Shown piece after piece: positions 24,376 through 32,888 of a stretch of DNA of 64,000 nt. The DNA comes from Shouchella sp047238345 (lineage in GTDB: Bacteria; Bacillota; Bacilli; Bacillales; Bacillaceae_D), in assembly GCF_047238345.1 (NCBI RefSeq), contig NZ_JBDFMQ010000001.1, positions 868,001 through 932,000 on the forward strand, given 5' to 3'. Both the position numbers and the translations under genes were made by a program. Under the pieces are notes generated by a model, which worked only from the letters and a program-made list of their open reading frames with translations, did not search any database and was not told the DNA's origin. Positions within the stretch are counted from its first letter, which is position 1. Each line of letters starts with the position of its first letter.

Positions 24376-25680
24376 ATGAGAAATCGATTTGGATGGATGA
24401 GCGTTTGTGTTTCATCAATAATGCTAACAAGTTGTTTAGCACAAACGGAAACTGTAAGTGAGACAGACGTACCTGAAGGAGATGTCACGGTTTGGGCTTG
24501 GAACTTAGAAGCTGATTATTTAATTGATATAGTACCAGCATTTGAAGAGCAGTATCCAGACATTAATGTGAATGTGATGAAACTTAGTGGCGAGCAAGTA
24601 TATCAGCGGCTTACGACAGGACTGGCGGCTGGAGTAGAGAGTCAGTTACCTGATCTAGTACAAGTTGAAAACCAACGGATCGATTTGTATATGGACAATT
24701 TTGCTGAGAGTTTTGTCAATCTTTCAGAAATGGGCTTTGACGAACATCGAGATAAATTTGTGGAAGGGAAAATTGCTCCGTTAATCAATGATAATGGAGG
24801 TGTGATGGCCTTTCCTCGAGACACTGGACCAATGGCAATCTTCTATCGTCACGATTTATTTGAAGAAGCTGGGATCGATCCCGCATCAATTGTGACATGG
24901 GATGACTACATTCAAACGGGAAAAGAAATGCGTGAAGACACGGGGATGTTCATGACCGGGATTCAGTTAAATGGCGACACCAGTTTTTATCGCGCAATGC
25001 TACAACAGCACGATTTGTTTTATTTTGATTTGGATGGCAACGTAACAGCGAATACCGAAGCCGCTCATAAATCAATGCACATATTAAAAGAAATGGATGA
25101 TGTGAATATGCTGTTACACGCAGCTACTGGTGAAGAGATCAATGCGGCCATAAAGAATGATGCGGTTGCTTCCGTTATTAGTGGATCCTGGCAAAAAGGA
25201 ATTATAGAAGACCAAATGCCAGAACAAGAAGGGTTATGGAGGGTGATGCATCTACCAGCATTTGAAGAGGGGGGAAGTACAGCGGCAAATGATGGTGGGT
25301 CAAATTTAGCGATAACGGAAGTGTCCACGAACAAAGAAGCGGCTTACTTATTCGGAGAATTTGCGAGTGTTCATGTGGACAATCAAGTTTATGGAGCTTT
25401 GGCTTATGGTGCTTATCCAGCTTTAATTGAGGCGATCGACCGTCCTGAAATGCGTGAAGGGATTGACTTTTATGGCGGACAAGAGATCTTTGATGTTTTT
25501 GCTGAAGAAGCACTGAATCTGCCTGTTGTGAATTTCACCGATGATTATTTAAGAGGACAGAACAATTTTAATGATGCAATTGGTCGGGTGATTTTACAAG
25601 ATGTCGCAATAGAAGAGGCGCTTAATACGACAGCAAATCGGTTAGAGTCTGCAACAGGGCGGGGGTCGAGTAATGAGTGA
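24376..25680 (+). CDS. Sugar ABC transporter substrate-binding lipoprotein
   Basis: 434 residues, family 1 extracellular solute-binding protein. The lipoprotein signal ends MLTSC. The mature part has VWAWNLEADYLIDIVPAFEEQYP at its start and NDGGSNLAITEVSTNKEAAYLF near residue 310, the usual MalE/AraN-type pattern. Ribosome binding site GGAGGGGG. Two permease genes follow with overlaps. The substrate is probably an oligosaccharide or plant sugar; the sequence does not say which. Confidence 0.87.
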   Translation: MRNRFGWMSVCVSSIMLTSCLAQTETVSETDVPEGDVTVWAWNLEADYLIDIVPAFEEQYPDINVNVMKLSGEQVYQRLTTGLAAGVESQLPDLVQVENQRIDLYMDNFAESFVNLSEMGFDEHRDKFVEGKIAPLINDNGGVMAFPRDTGPMAIFYRHDLFEEAGIDPASIVTWDDYIQTGKEMREDTGMFMTGIQLNGDTSFYRAMLQQHDLFYFDLDGNVTANTEAAHKSMHILKEMDDVNMLLHAATGEEINAAIKNDAVASVISGSWQKGIIEDQMPEQEGLWRVMHLPAFEEGGSTAANDGGSNLAITEVSTNKEAAYLFGEFASVHVDNQVYGALAYGAYPALIEAIDRPEMREGIDFYGGQEIFDVFAEEALNLPVVNFTDDYLRGQNNFNDAIGRVILQDVAIEEALNTTANRLESATGRGSSNE

Positions 25681-26590
25681 GCGAGCATTATCAAACAAAC
25701 CTACACCTATTCGTAAAAAGAAGAAAAACAACCGTTCAACAGGCGGGCTTGCGCCTTATGTCTTTATTGCGCCAGCAGTTATTTTATTTGTTTTATTCAC
25801 AGGGTATCCGATTGTTTACTCGTTGATTTTAAGTTTTACGACAAATGAGGCAGGCGTCAATGTGTTTGCCGGATTTGATAACTACATTAGGCTCTTTCAA
25901 GACACGTTGTTTTATGAGTCGTTATTCAATACATTTATTATTTTGATTGTTCAAGTACCTGTTATGACGATGCTTGCAGTCATTCTTGCAAATGTTTTGC
26001 ATAGTGGCATTCATAAGTATAAAGGGGTTTTACGAGTTGCATTTTTCACCCCTACGGTAACATCGCTAGTCGCTGCGGCGATTATCTTCCTACTTATATT
26101 AAATCAAGATTTTGGGATTTTGAATTATATGCTTGGCTTTGTCGGTGTGGATCAAATTCCTTGGCTTAATGACCCTTTTTGGGCAAAGGTGTCTTTGATC
26201 ATGGTAACGATTTGGCGTTGGACAGGATACAATATGATTATTATTTTGGCAGGATTACAAGTGATTCCAAAAGATTTGTATGAAGCGGCAAGCATTGATG
26301 GTGCAAGTACAGTGCGTAAGTTTTTTTCTGTCACATTGCCACAGTTAAAACCGGTTTTATTATTTGCTGTTGTGATGTCAACGATTGGTACCTTCCAATT
26401 GTTTGATGAAGCATTTAATCTCACAGGTGGTGGACCAATTAACGCAACGACTACAGTTACGATGTATTTGTATGAAAATGGTTTTGAATACTTTGATTTT
26501 GGCTATGCATCTGCTATTGCCTACGTCGTCGTGATTATCATAGCGATTCTATCGTTTATTCAGTTTAGAGTGGCAGGTGATCGTGAATGA
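25673..26590 (+). CDS. Sugar ABC transporter permease 1 (MalF/LacF-like)
   Basis: 305 residues. A basic N-terminus (IRKKKKNNR) precedes about six membrane segments and the EAA loop EAASIDGASTVRKFFSVTLPQLKP that docks on the ATPase. It overlaps the binding-protein gene by 8 bases and the second permease by 4, so the operon is translationally coupled. Belongs to the CUT1 branch (di- and oligosaccharide importers). Confidence 0.9.
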   Translation: MSERALSNKPTPIRKKKKNNRSTGGLAPYVFIAPAVILFVLFTGYPIVYSLILSFTTNEAGVNVFAGFDNYIRLFQDTLFYESLFNTFIILIVQVPVMTMLAVILANVLHSGIHKYKGVLRVAFFTPTVTSLVAAAIIFLLILNQDFGILNYMLGFVGVDQIPWLNDPFWAKVSLIMVTIWRWTGYNMIIILAGLQVIPKDLYEAASIDGASTVRKFFSVTLPQLKPVLLFAVVMSTIGTFQLFDEAFNLTGGGPINATTTVTMYLYENGFEYFDFGYASAIAYVVVIIIAILSFIQFRVAGDRE

Positions 26591-27405
26591 AGCTAGTTGG
26601 GAAGCTATTAAAATATCTTGTTTTACTCATAGGTCTTTTTATTACGTTAGGGCCTTTTTATTGGATGGTTGTTGGAGCGACTAATTCTTCAGGTGCGCTG
26701 CTGTCGGTACCGCCGAACTTAATTCCAGGAGATCAGCTTGTACAAAACTTTCAAAATCTAGTTGCGAATATCGATATCTTTCAAGCTCTGTGGAATTCAA
26801 CGGTTATTACCGTTATCTTTACGAGTGTAGCGGGCATCATAAGTGCGGCAGCAGGCTATGCATTTGCAAAGTTTGAATTTAAAGGTAGAGGTCCGATCTT
26901 TGCGCTTTTGTTAGCTTCTATGATGATTCCTTATCAAGCGCTCATCATTCCACAATTTGAGTTGTTTGCAAATTTAGGTATCTTAAATACGTATAGCGCA
27001 ATTATTTTACCTCAACTTGCTTATCCATTTGCCATTTTTCTTATGCGGCAAAGTATGAAGTCTATTCCAGATTCCCTTCTTGAATCTGCAAGAATTGATG
27101 GTTGCGGAGAGTACCGAATGTTTTTTCGGATTGCATTGCCGATGATGTTGCCGGCAATAGGCGCGGTCTCGATCTTTTTATTTACTCACCAGTGGAACAA
27201 TTTCTTATGGCCTCTTGTGGCAATCGTGACGGAAGATATGTATACACTTCCGATTGTGTTGTCTATTCTAGGCGGGCAAGATAATCTTGATTATGGGCAG
27301 CTTATGCTAGCAGCAACCATTTCTGTACTGCCTATCTTTATCATGTTTTTGTTTTTACAACGGTACTTTATTGCGGGCATTGCAAGCGGCGCTGTAAAAG
27401 AATAA
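26587..27405 (+). CDS. Sugar ABC transporter permease 2 (MalG/LacG-like)
   Basis: 272 residues with about six membrane segments and the EAA loop ESARIDGCGEYRMFFRIALPMM. Partner of the preceding permease. No ATPase gene follows before the terminator, so the importer probably uses a shared MsmX-type ATPase from elsewhere, as is known for several Bacillus CUT1 systems. No glycosidase gene is beside it, which leaves the substrate open. Confidence 0.9.
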   Translation: MKLVGKLLKYLVLLIGLFITLGPFYWMVVGATNSSGALLSVPPNLIPGDQLVQNFQNLVANIDIFQALWNSTVITVIFTSVAGIISAAAGYAFAKFEFKGRGPIFALLLASMMIPYQALIIPQFELFANLGILNTYSAIILPQLAYPFAIFLMRQSMKSIPDSLLESARIDGCGEYRMFFRIALPMMLPAIGAVSIFLFTHQWNNFLWPLVAIVTEDMYTLPIVLSILGGQDNLDYGQLMLAATISVLPIFIMFLFLQRYFIAGIASGAVKE

Positions 27406-27419
27406 TCCTTGAGGAAAGG

Positions 27420-27462
27420 CTGGATCAAAAGCGACATTTGCTTTAGGTCCAGTTCTTTTTTT
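27420..27462 (+). terminator. Terminator of the sugar ABC operon
   Basis: Stem CTGGATCAAAAGC / GCTTTAGGTCCAG, 13 positions with one mismatch and one G-U, 7-base loop, then TTC and seven T. Confidence 0.8.
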
Positions 27463-27529
27463 GACGCACATGTATACAAGCGTTTGGCGCATATACTGAA
27501 GGATGTTGTCAGAGAAAGGAGCCAATAGG

Positions 27530-28207
27530 ATGACTCAATCGGAGCGGAAAGAAATTGCTTATTATCGAGTGCTAAACCATGCGCTTTTACACTTAATTCA
27601 ACCTACCGATGTAGCGGTGCTCGATATCGGTTGTGCGGCAGGGTATTTGGGTGAAGCAATCAAGGCGAAGACAGGAGGACTTGTCTCAGGGGTTGAAATT
27701 ATATCAGAGGCTGCTGAAGAAGCGAAAGCGAGGCTCGATCAAGTCGTATGTGCAAACATTGAAACAGACAGACTTCCTTTTCACGACCAACAATTTGATG
27801 CTGTTGTGTTTGGGGATGTGCTAGAACATATGCTAGACCCTTGGCGTGTAGTGAGAAAAACAGCAACGTTACTTAAGCCTGCAGGTTCCATCTATGCAAG
27901 CATCCCAAACGTTGGACATATCACAATCATTGAACAGTTGTTGAAAGGGACATGGACATACGCGGAATCAGGCTTACTCGATAAGACTCATTTTCGATTT
28001 TTTACGAAAGAAGAAATTCGAAAGCTGTTTGAAGAGAATGGTTTTGCTATAGAATCAATCACCCAACTGATGAACACTGGGCAAAGAGAAGATCAATTCA
28101 TTGAGGGTTTACGTTCTCTAGCGACAGCTTTTCAAATACCAGTAGATGATCTTCAAGAGCGGGCAACAGCTTATCAATACATCGTTCATGCTAGGAAGAA
28201 GGGATAA
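27530..28207 (+). CDS. Class I SAM-dependent methyltransferase
   Basis: About 225 residues. SAM motif I is VLDIGCAAGYLGEAI; the acidic residue after strand 2 is in GVEIISEAAEEA; motif IV is FDAVVFGDVLEHMLDP. HITIIEQLLKGTWTYAESG and HFRFFTKEEIRKLFEENGF are typical of methyltransferases in polysaccharide clusters. The ATG is 8 bases after AAAGGAG. The glycosyltransferase starts one base after its stop, so the two work together, probably on a cell-surface glycan. Confidence 0.83.
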   Translation: MTQSERKEIAYYRVLNHALLHLIQPTDVAVLDIGCAAGYLGEAIKAKTGGLVSGVEIISEAAEEAKARLDQVVCANIETDRLPFHDQQFDAVVFGDVLEHMLDPWRVVRKTATLLKPAGSIYASIPNVGHITIIEQLLKGTWTYAESGLLDKTHFRFFTKEEIRKLFEENGFAIESITQLMNTGQREDQFIEGLRSLATAFQIPVDDLQERATAYQYIVHARKKG

Positions 28208-28208
28208 A

Positions 28209-30311
28209 ATGAAGGCAACGTTTAGCCATGTCACTTCAAATAACCATGTCTTTTATCATGTTGAGGGGGACATTCCTTCTGGCTGGTATTATCTATCTTT
28301 TACCTACAAAGGCAATTATTCTGTACCGATTAGGCTTTACTGGGAGTTAAATCAAGCCGGTACTAAGCAGGTGTGGAGTGAAGAAATAGGCTTATTAGAT
28401 AGCAGACTCGCAAACCAGCACCTGTTCTCTTGTTATCTTTCTCCTAATCTAACCAAGCTCCAAATTTCATTAGAATTTGAAGAAGAGTCGCCACATGAAC
28501 TTACAATCACACAAGTGACGCCAATGTTGCTTGATACGTTTTTATCTCTCGCCTGGTCCAAAAAACATCAATATTTTAACGTTGAATGGGACGGCACAAA
28601 CTATTTGATGAACTATAGGCGATATCGAGCATGCAAATTACTTGAAAATAAACGAGATCTAACCCCTCTCTTAACGGCTATGAGATATGATGTACCTGAT
28701 GAACATGCATGTTATCTTATGCAAGAAAAAGAACCTCCACTTCGTTTAAGCGATGGGCCAATCGTCTCCATTGTTATTCCAGTGTTTGATGTGAATATAA
28801 GGTATTTATTAGAAGCCGTTCGTTCTATTCAAAACCAATCGTATCAAGCTGTTGATTGCATTGTTGTGATACATGAGAGTATCCCAGATAACCTAATTAA
28901 TCGGTTTACAGAAGAAGTGAATGATCAAAGTCTTCGTATTGTTATAGGAAGCGGAATTGGTACGAGGGCTTCCTTAATAAATCAAGGTTTATCGGTTATT
29001 CGAGGAGAATACGTATTAATTCTACAGCCTGATGATCGTTTAGCGGAAAATGGAATTGCGTGGTTGGTGCAAATCGAGGCAGACGTTGTTTACAGTCATG
29101 ATGCGTATATAAACGAAACCGGGACGTTTGTTAATGTGTATGAGAAGCCTGTATGGTCGCCTGAACTTCTTTTAGCACACAATTATTTAGGAAGTGGCGT
29201 AATGACTTCTACGAATCTACTTAAAAGAGCGGGTGCATTTCGTGCTCATTATGGGCAGGCAAGTGATTATGATTTCTACTTAAGAATAACGGAGGCAGCA
29301 GCTTCAATTCAAAGAGTGGATAAGTATGCCTATCATAAGCGCTTGGCTTCTGATTTGTGTGAATGGGAAAGCGACGAAATCGATCAACAAGGAACCGTTC
29401 AGCTTGGGAAAAAAGCGTTAGAGGAGGCGCTGGTAAGAAGAACGTTAAGTGGCAAAGTATTGATAAAAGACGAAGCGTCCAATCTTTATGCCGTACGTAT
29501 GAACGTACCGGATCAAGTGAAAATAAGCATTCTTATATGTACTCGAGACCAAGCAGAGTTACTAGAACGTTGTTTAGTATCCATTTTTGAAAAAACGACC
29601 TATCAACATTTTGAAGTCCTTGTTGTTGATAATGGATCTGTTGAAAACGAGACAGCTGCTTTGTTTGAAAGATGGAAGCAGCAAGAGTCAGGTAGGTTTC
29701 GTGTGATTCGAGATGACCAACCATTTAATTTCTCTGCTTTAAATAACGAAGCAGTAAAGAAATCAACTGGTGAATTAATCGTCTTACTAAATAACGACAT
29801 CGAAGTTCGATCTCCCATGTGGCTTGAAAATATGGCGGGGTATGCTATTCAAGAAGAGATTGGTGCGGTCGGGGCGTTGCTTTACTATCAAAGTGGCCAT
29901 GTTCAACATGCTGGAGCCATCTTTAATGATGTGGCGCCTATTCACTCGTTCTATAAAGGGATGCTGGGCGACGATGCGGTTTCAAAACTTGTGCAGTTAC
30001 AAAGGAACTTTTTAGCTGTAACAGGAGCATGTCTGATGGTAAAGCGATCGCTTTATGAAGAAGTTGGTGGACTGGACGAAGCATTTGAATCGTCTTACAA
30101 CGATATGCATTTTTGTATGGAACTTTATGCCCGCGGCAAACGAAATGTATTGATACCAGAAGCTAAACTATATCATCATGAATCGATTTCAAGAGGGCGC
30201 TTGCAAACGATCGACAAGCAAGAAGAGTGGATGCGGGAACTGGGGCGATTTCGGTCATTATGGGGATACTATTTTCAAAAAGATCCTTTTGTTAGTAGCC
30301 ACACGTTTTGA
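28209..30311 (+). CDS. Tandem-domain family 2 glycosyltransferase
   Basis: 700 residues. An N-terminal beta-rich part (1-180) of unknown role is followed by two GT-A domains. The first is about 184-430 with VSIVIPVFD and ILQPDDRLAENG. The second is about 440-700 with ISILICTRDQAELLERCL, VLVVDNGS, LLNNDIEVRSPMWLE and a GLDEAFESSYNDMHFCMEL acceptor-site segment. The DXD-like PDD and NND motifs are present. Paired GT2 proteins like this often build rhamnose-rich surface polymers; a dTDP-rhamnose operon lies 27 kb away. Translationally coupled to the methyltransferase. Confidence 0.83.
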   Translation: MKATFSHVTSNNHVFYHVEGDIPSGWYYLSFTYKGNYSVPIRLYWELNQAGTKQVWSEEIGLLDSRLANQHLFSCYLSPNLTKLQISLEFEEESPHELTITQVTPMLLDTFLSLAWSKKHQYFNVEWDGTNYLMNYRRYRACKLLENKRDLTPLLTAMRYDVPDEHACYLMQEKEPPLRLSDGPIVSIVIPVFDVNIRYLLEAVRSIQNQSYQAVDCIVVIHESIPDNLINRFTEEVNDQSLRIVIGSGIGTRASLINQGLSVIRGEYVLILQPDDRLAENGIAWLVQIEADVVYSHDAYINETGTFVNVYEKPVWSPELLLAHNYLGSGVMTSTNLLKRAGAFRAHYGQASDYDFYLRITEAAASIQRVDKYAYHKRLASDLCEWESDEIDQQGTVQLGKKALEEALVRRTLSGKVLIKDEASNLYAVRMNVPDQVKISILICTRDQAELLERCLVSIFEKTTYQHFEVLVVDNGSVENETAALFERWKQQESGRFRVIRDDQPFNFSALNNEAVKKSTGELIVLLNNDIEVRSPMWLENMAGYAIQEEIGAVGALLYYQSGHVQHAGAIFNDVAPIHSFYKGMLGDDAVSKLVQLQRNFLAVTGACLMVKRSLYEEVGGLDEAFESSYNDMHFCMELYARGKRNVLIPEAKLYHHESISRGRLQTIDKQEEWMRELGRFRSLWGYYFQKDPFVSSHTF

Positions 30312-30346
30312 GTGTTCATTGAACAGAAACCTAGCGGAATCGCACG

Positions 30347-30384
30347 AAAAGAATCTTCATGATCATTCATGAAGATTCTTTTTT
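30347..30384. terminator. Bidirectional terminator between glycosyltransferase and M50-like genes
   Basis: Perfect 16-bp stem AAAAGAATCTTCATGA / TCATGAAGATTCTTTT with loop TCAT. The left part recurs at 51566. Confidence 0.9.
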
Positions 30385-31081
30385 AGTTATCGTTTCTAGT
30401 ATGGTCAGAAAAGTCCTCTTCTTTTTCATCGCTATTTTCCATTGTTTCTTCTTGTTCTTTTGTATAACTCTTTTCATTGTCGTCTTTGTTTGGATTTGAA
30501 TGGTCGTCTCGCTCTTGTCGATCTTTGTCCCTATTTTTCATCGTTTCCTCCTGTGAATCGGTATACGAGCGCTCTTCATTTTCTTCCTGCTTCTTTTTTA
30601 AGTAATCGGACCGTTCACCGTGCCAAATTAAATCAAATAGCGCACGACCATTCGTCGGTTGACCATCTGGTAAATAAACGGGAATAATATCGAAGAACAC
30701 AAAGTAAAAAATGTAAAACATAAATGTACTCCAAAACATGTTCTCAGGCAAGATGGATGCGGATAAGAGTGAATTAATGATAATGGCAACAATCATACAA
30801 GATAAGATTGGCGATGCATAAATAAAGCCGTGCCAAAAACGATTTTTCGGATTTACTTCATCATAATCCATCCAGCTATACATAAAAAAATAACGACGAA
30901 CTTCAATCGTTTTTAATGAAAAAAGTTTGGGGCCACTACCAACAACTAAATTTTTATTTGATGCTCCAAGTAATACAGCTGTTAAATAATAGCCAGACTC
31001 TCGAATAACTGTAACAATAGGTAAGATGACTAACGCAGACATAATGAGTCTTCCTAAATCAATGAGTGTAAACAACGGCAT
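30383..31081 (-). CDS. M50-like membrane protein with degenerate zinc motif and charged repeat tail
   Basis: 232 residues. The first membrane helix runs into VIRESGYYLTAVLLGA, laid out like the HExGH helix of site-2 proteases but reading RESGY at the zinc positions 27-31. The later VYLPDGQPTNGRALFDLI resembles the LDG motif of M50 proteases. The last 70 residues are very charged and contain two 15-residue repeats, RSYTDSQEETMKNRD and KSYTKEQEETMENSD. It is probably a non-catalytic relative. AAGGAG ribosome binding site; the catalytic reading is inference. Confidence 0.6.
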   Translation of the reverse strand: MPLFTLIDLGRLIMSALVILPIVTVIRESGYYLTAVLLGASNKNLVVGSGPKLFSLKTIEVRRYFFMYSWMDYDEVNPKNRFWHGFIYASPILSCMIVAIIINSLLSASILPENMFWSTFMFYIFYFVFFDIIPVYLPDGQPTNGRALFDLIWHGERSDYLKKKQEENEERSYTDSQEETMKNRDKDRQERDDHSNPNKDDNEKSYTKEQEETMENSDEKEEDFSDHTRNDN

Positions 31082-31258
31082 ATAGCTCCTTTCGTACGTT
31101 CCTCTACTAACGTACCCGATTTATATAGACAACAATCCACATTTTTAAATCCGAAATACATCTTTCTTTTCCCTTAAAAGCGTGGCAAAATAGGAAAGAA
31201 GCGATAAAAACAGACTTTTATGAGAACGATTTCACATTATTGGGAGAGAAGGGGTAAT

Positions 31259-32485
31259 TTGGAGCAAACAGCAATTACGGGTAAAAGAAGGTTTGGTTTA
31301 GCCTTATTACTCGGGACGTTGGCAGCTTTTGGACCACTAACGATTGATATGTATTTACCTAGCTTTCCGTCTATTGCATCGGATTTAGGCTCACCAGCTT
31401 CGTTGGTACAGCTAAGCTTAACGGCATGTTTGTTAGGGCTAGGTGCAGGTCAACTAGTCGTTGGACCGATGAGTGACTCGAAAGGGAGGAAAAAACCGCT
31501 TGTCATATCAATCTTTTTGTATGTGCTCGCGTCTTTAGCTTGCGCGATGGCACCAAATATTACAACACTGATCGTGGCGAGGTTTATGCAAGGCTTCACA
31601 GCAGCAGCAGGAATTGTCATTTCAAGAGCGATTGTTCGTGATTTATTTAATGGAAGAGAATTAACGAAATTTTTCTCGTTATTAATGCTTATTAATGGGT
31701 TAGCGCCAATTTTAGCTCCTGTTTTTGGAAGTGCGGTATTGTTATTACCAGGTGCTAATTGGAACTGGATTTTTATTACACTAGCTATACTTGGTCTTGT
31801 TATTGTTCTTATTGTGATAAATCGCTTAAAAGAGACGTTACCTGAAGAGAATCGAACGCAAAGCAGTATCGGTCATACATTACGGACATTTAAGAGCTTA
31901 CTATTAGACCGGACATTTATGGGTTTTGCATTTACTCAAGGTTTAATGATGGGGGGGATTTTTGCATACGTGTCAGGAACTCCTTTTGTCTATCAAGGCA
32001 TTTACAATGTATCGCCTCAGGTATTTAGTCTCTTGTTTGCAGTAAATGGGTTAGGGATTATTGTTGGTACCCATTTAGTCGGACGTTATGCAGGAATTAT
32101 ACCGGAGCGTTCGTTTCTTCGTTTTGGGCTAATAACAGCTAGCATTGCCAGTAGCGTGTTGCTCATTATGACGATTCTGAATGGGCCATTATTTACGATT
32201 GTCATCCCCATTTTCTTATTTGTTTCCATGATCGGTATGATTGGAACGACTTCATTCTCATTGGCAATGGAAGCACAAGGGGGAAGAGCGGGTAGTGCCT
32301 CAGCGCTACTTGGGTTATTGCCGTTTGTAATTGGAGCGATAACAGCGCCACTTGTCGGTATTGCAGGTGAAGATACAGCTGTCCCAATGGGATTAATCAT
32401 GTTCCTATCAAGCATTGCGGCTTTAGCAGCGTTTTATTTCCTTGCAAAAGGCGGAAAAGACGTTCAGGAGGCAAAGGATCTTTAA
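31259..32485 (+). CDS. MFS multidrug efflux protein, Bcr/CflA family
   Basis: About 408 residues, 12 membrane segments. Bcr/CflA marks: PLTIDMYLPSFPSIASDL at the first helix, GQLVVGPMSDSKGRKKPL (MFS motif A), ARFMQGFTAAAGIVISRAIVRDLF (motif C region), and GTTSFSLAMEAQGGRAGSASALLG. Members export drugs such as bicyclomycin or chloramphenicol, and cysteine or arabinose. The TTG at 31259 is 5 bases after AGAAGGGG; the upstream ATG has no ribosome binding site. A large hairpin terminator follows. Confidence 0.85.
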   Translation: MEQTAITGKRRFGLALLLGTLAAFGPLTIDMYLPSFPSIASDLGSPASLVQLSLTACLLGLGAGQLVVGPMSDSKGRKKPLVISIFLYVLASLACAMAPNITTLIVARFMQGFTAAAGIVISRAIVRDLFNGRELTKFFSLLMLINGLAPILAPVFGSAVLLLPGANWNWIFITLAILGLVIVLIVINRLKETLPEENRTQSSIGHTLRTFKSLLLDRTFMGFAFTQGLMMGGIFAYVSGTPFVYQGIYNVSPQVFSLLFAVNGLGIIVGTHLVGRYAGIIPERSFLRFGLITASIASSVLLIMTILNGPLFTIVIPIFLFVSMIGMIGTTSFSLAMEAQGGRAGSASALLGLLPFVIGAITAPLVGIAGEDTAVPMGLIMFLSSIAALAAFYFLAKGGKDVQEAKDL

Positions 32486-32496
32486 AGTGGGAAGAC

Positions 32497-32553
32497 AAAA
32501 AGCGCTAGCGACAACTCTCTTTAAATGGAGAGGCTTGTCGTAAAGCGCTTTTT
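32497..32553 (+). terminator. Terminator after Bcr/CflA gene
   Basis: Long interrupted stem: AAAAAGCGCT with AGCGCTTTTT, CGACAA with TTGTCG and CTCTC with GAGAG, ending in five T. Confidence 0.88.
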
Positions 32554-32574
32554 CTGATCTTTTTCATAGATGAT

Positions 32575-32712
32575 CTATTGCATCGTTTGACTATGTTTTT
32601 TAGATATTTCTTTTAAAAATTGTTGTTCTTCTATTGTTAGTTCTCGACTTAACTTCGATTCCATCTCTTTTTTTAATGATATAAATAATAAATTTGCTGT
32701 TTGATCGAGCAT
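32575..32712 (-). CDS. Small hypothetical protein (45 aa)
   Basis: An ATG with AAAGAGGC 5-6 bases upstream opens a 45-residue frame. It is charged and helical, with LKKEMESKLSRELTIEEQQF in the middle, no Cys and no membrane segment. Size and composition recall small developmental regulators of Bacillus (Spo0E- or Sda-like), but the SQELD motif of Spo0E is missing. A further in-frame ATG lies 7 codons upstream with a poorer start signal. No family is claimed. Confidence 0.45.
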   Translation of the reverse strand: MLDQTANLLFISLKKEMESKLSRELTIEEQQFLKEISKKHSQTMQ

Positions 32713-32888
32713 AAAAGGCCTCTTTTCATTCATGCTTTACAGTATATTCGTACTAATTTTAACAGATTGCAACGAAAATAGGAAGATCTTCCGGGGCATT
32801 TTCGATAGAACAACTGGGCAATAAAGGAAGTGAGTACCTTCTTTTATGATAAAGCCTATGTTAGAGTAAAGGGGAAAGAAGGTGACAT

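Noticed and set aside
28146..28208. Earlier ATG for the glycosyltransferase
   Set aside because: It lies inside the methyltransferase gene in another frame with no ribosome binding site.
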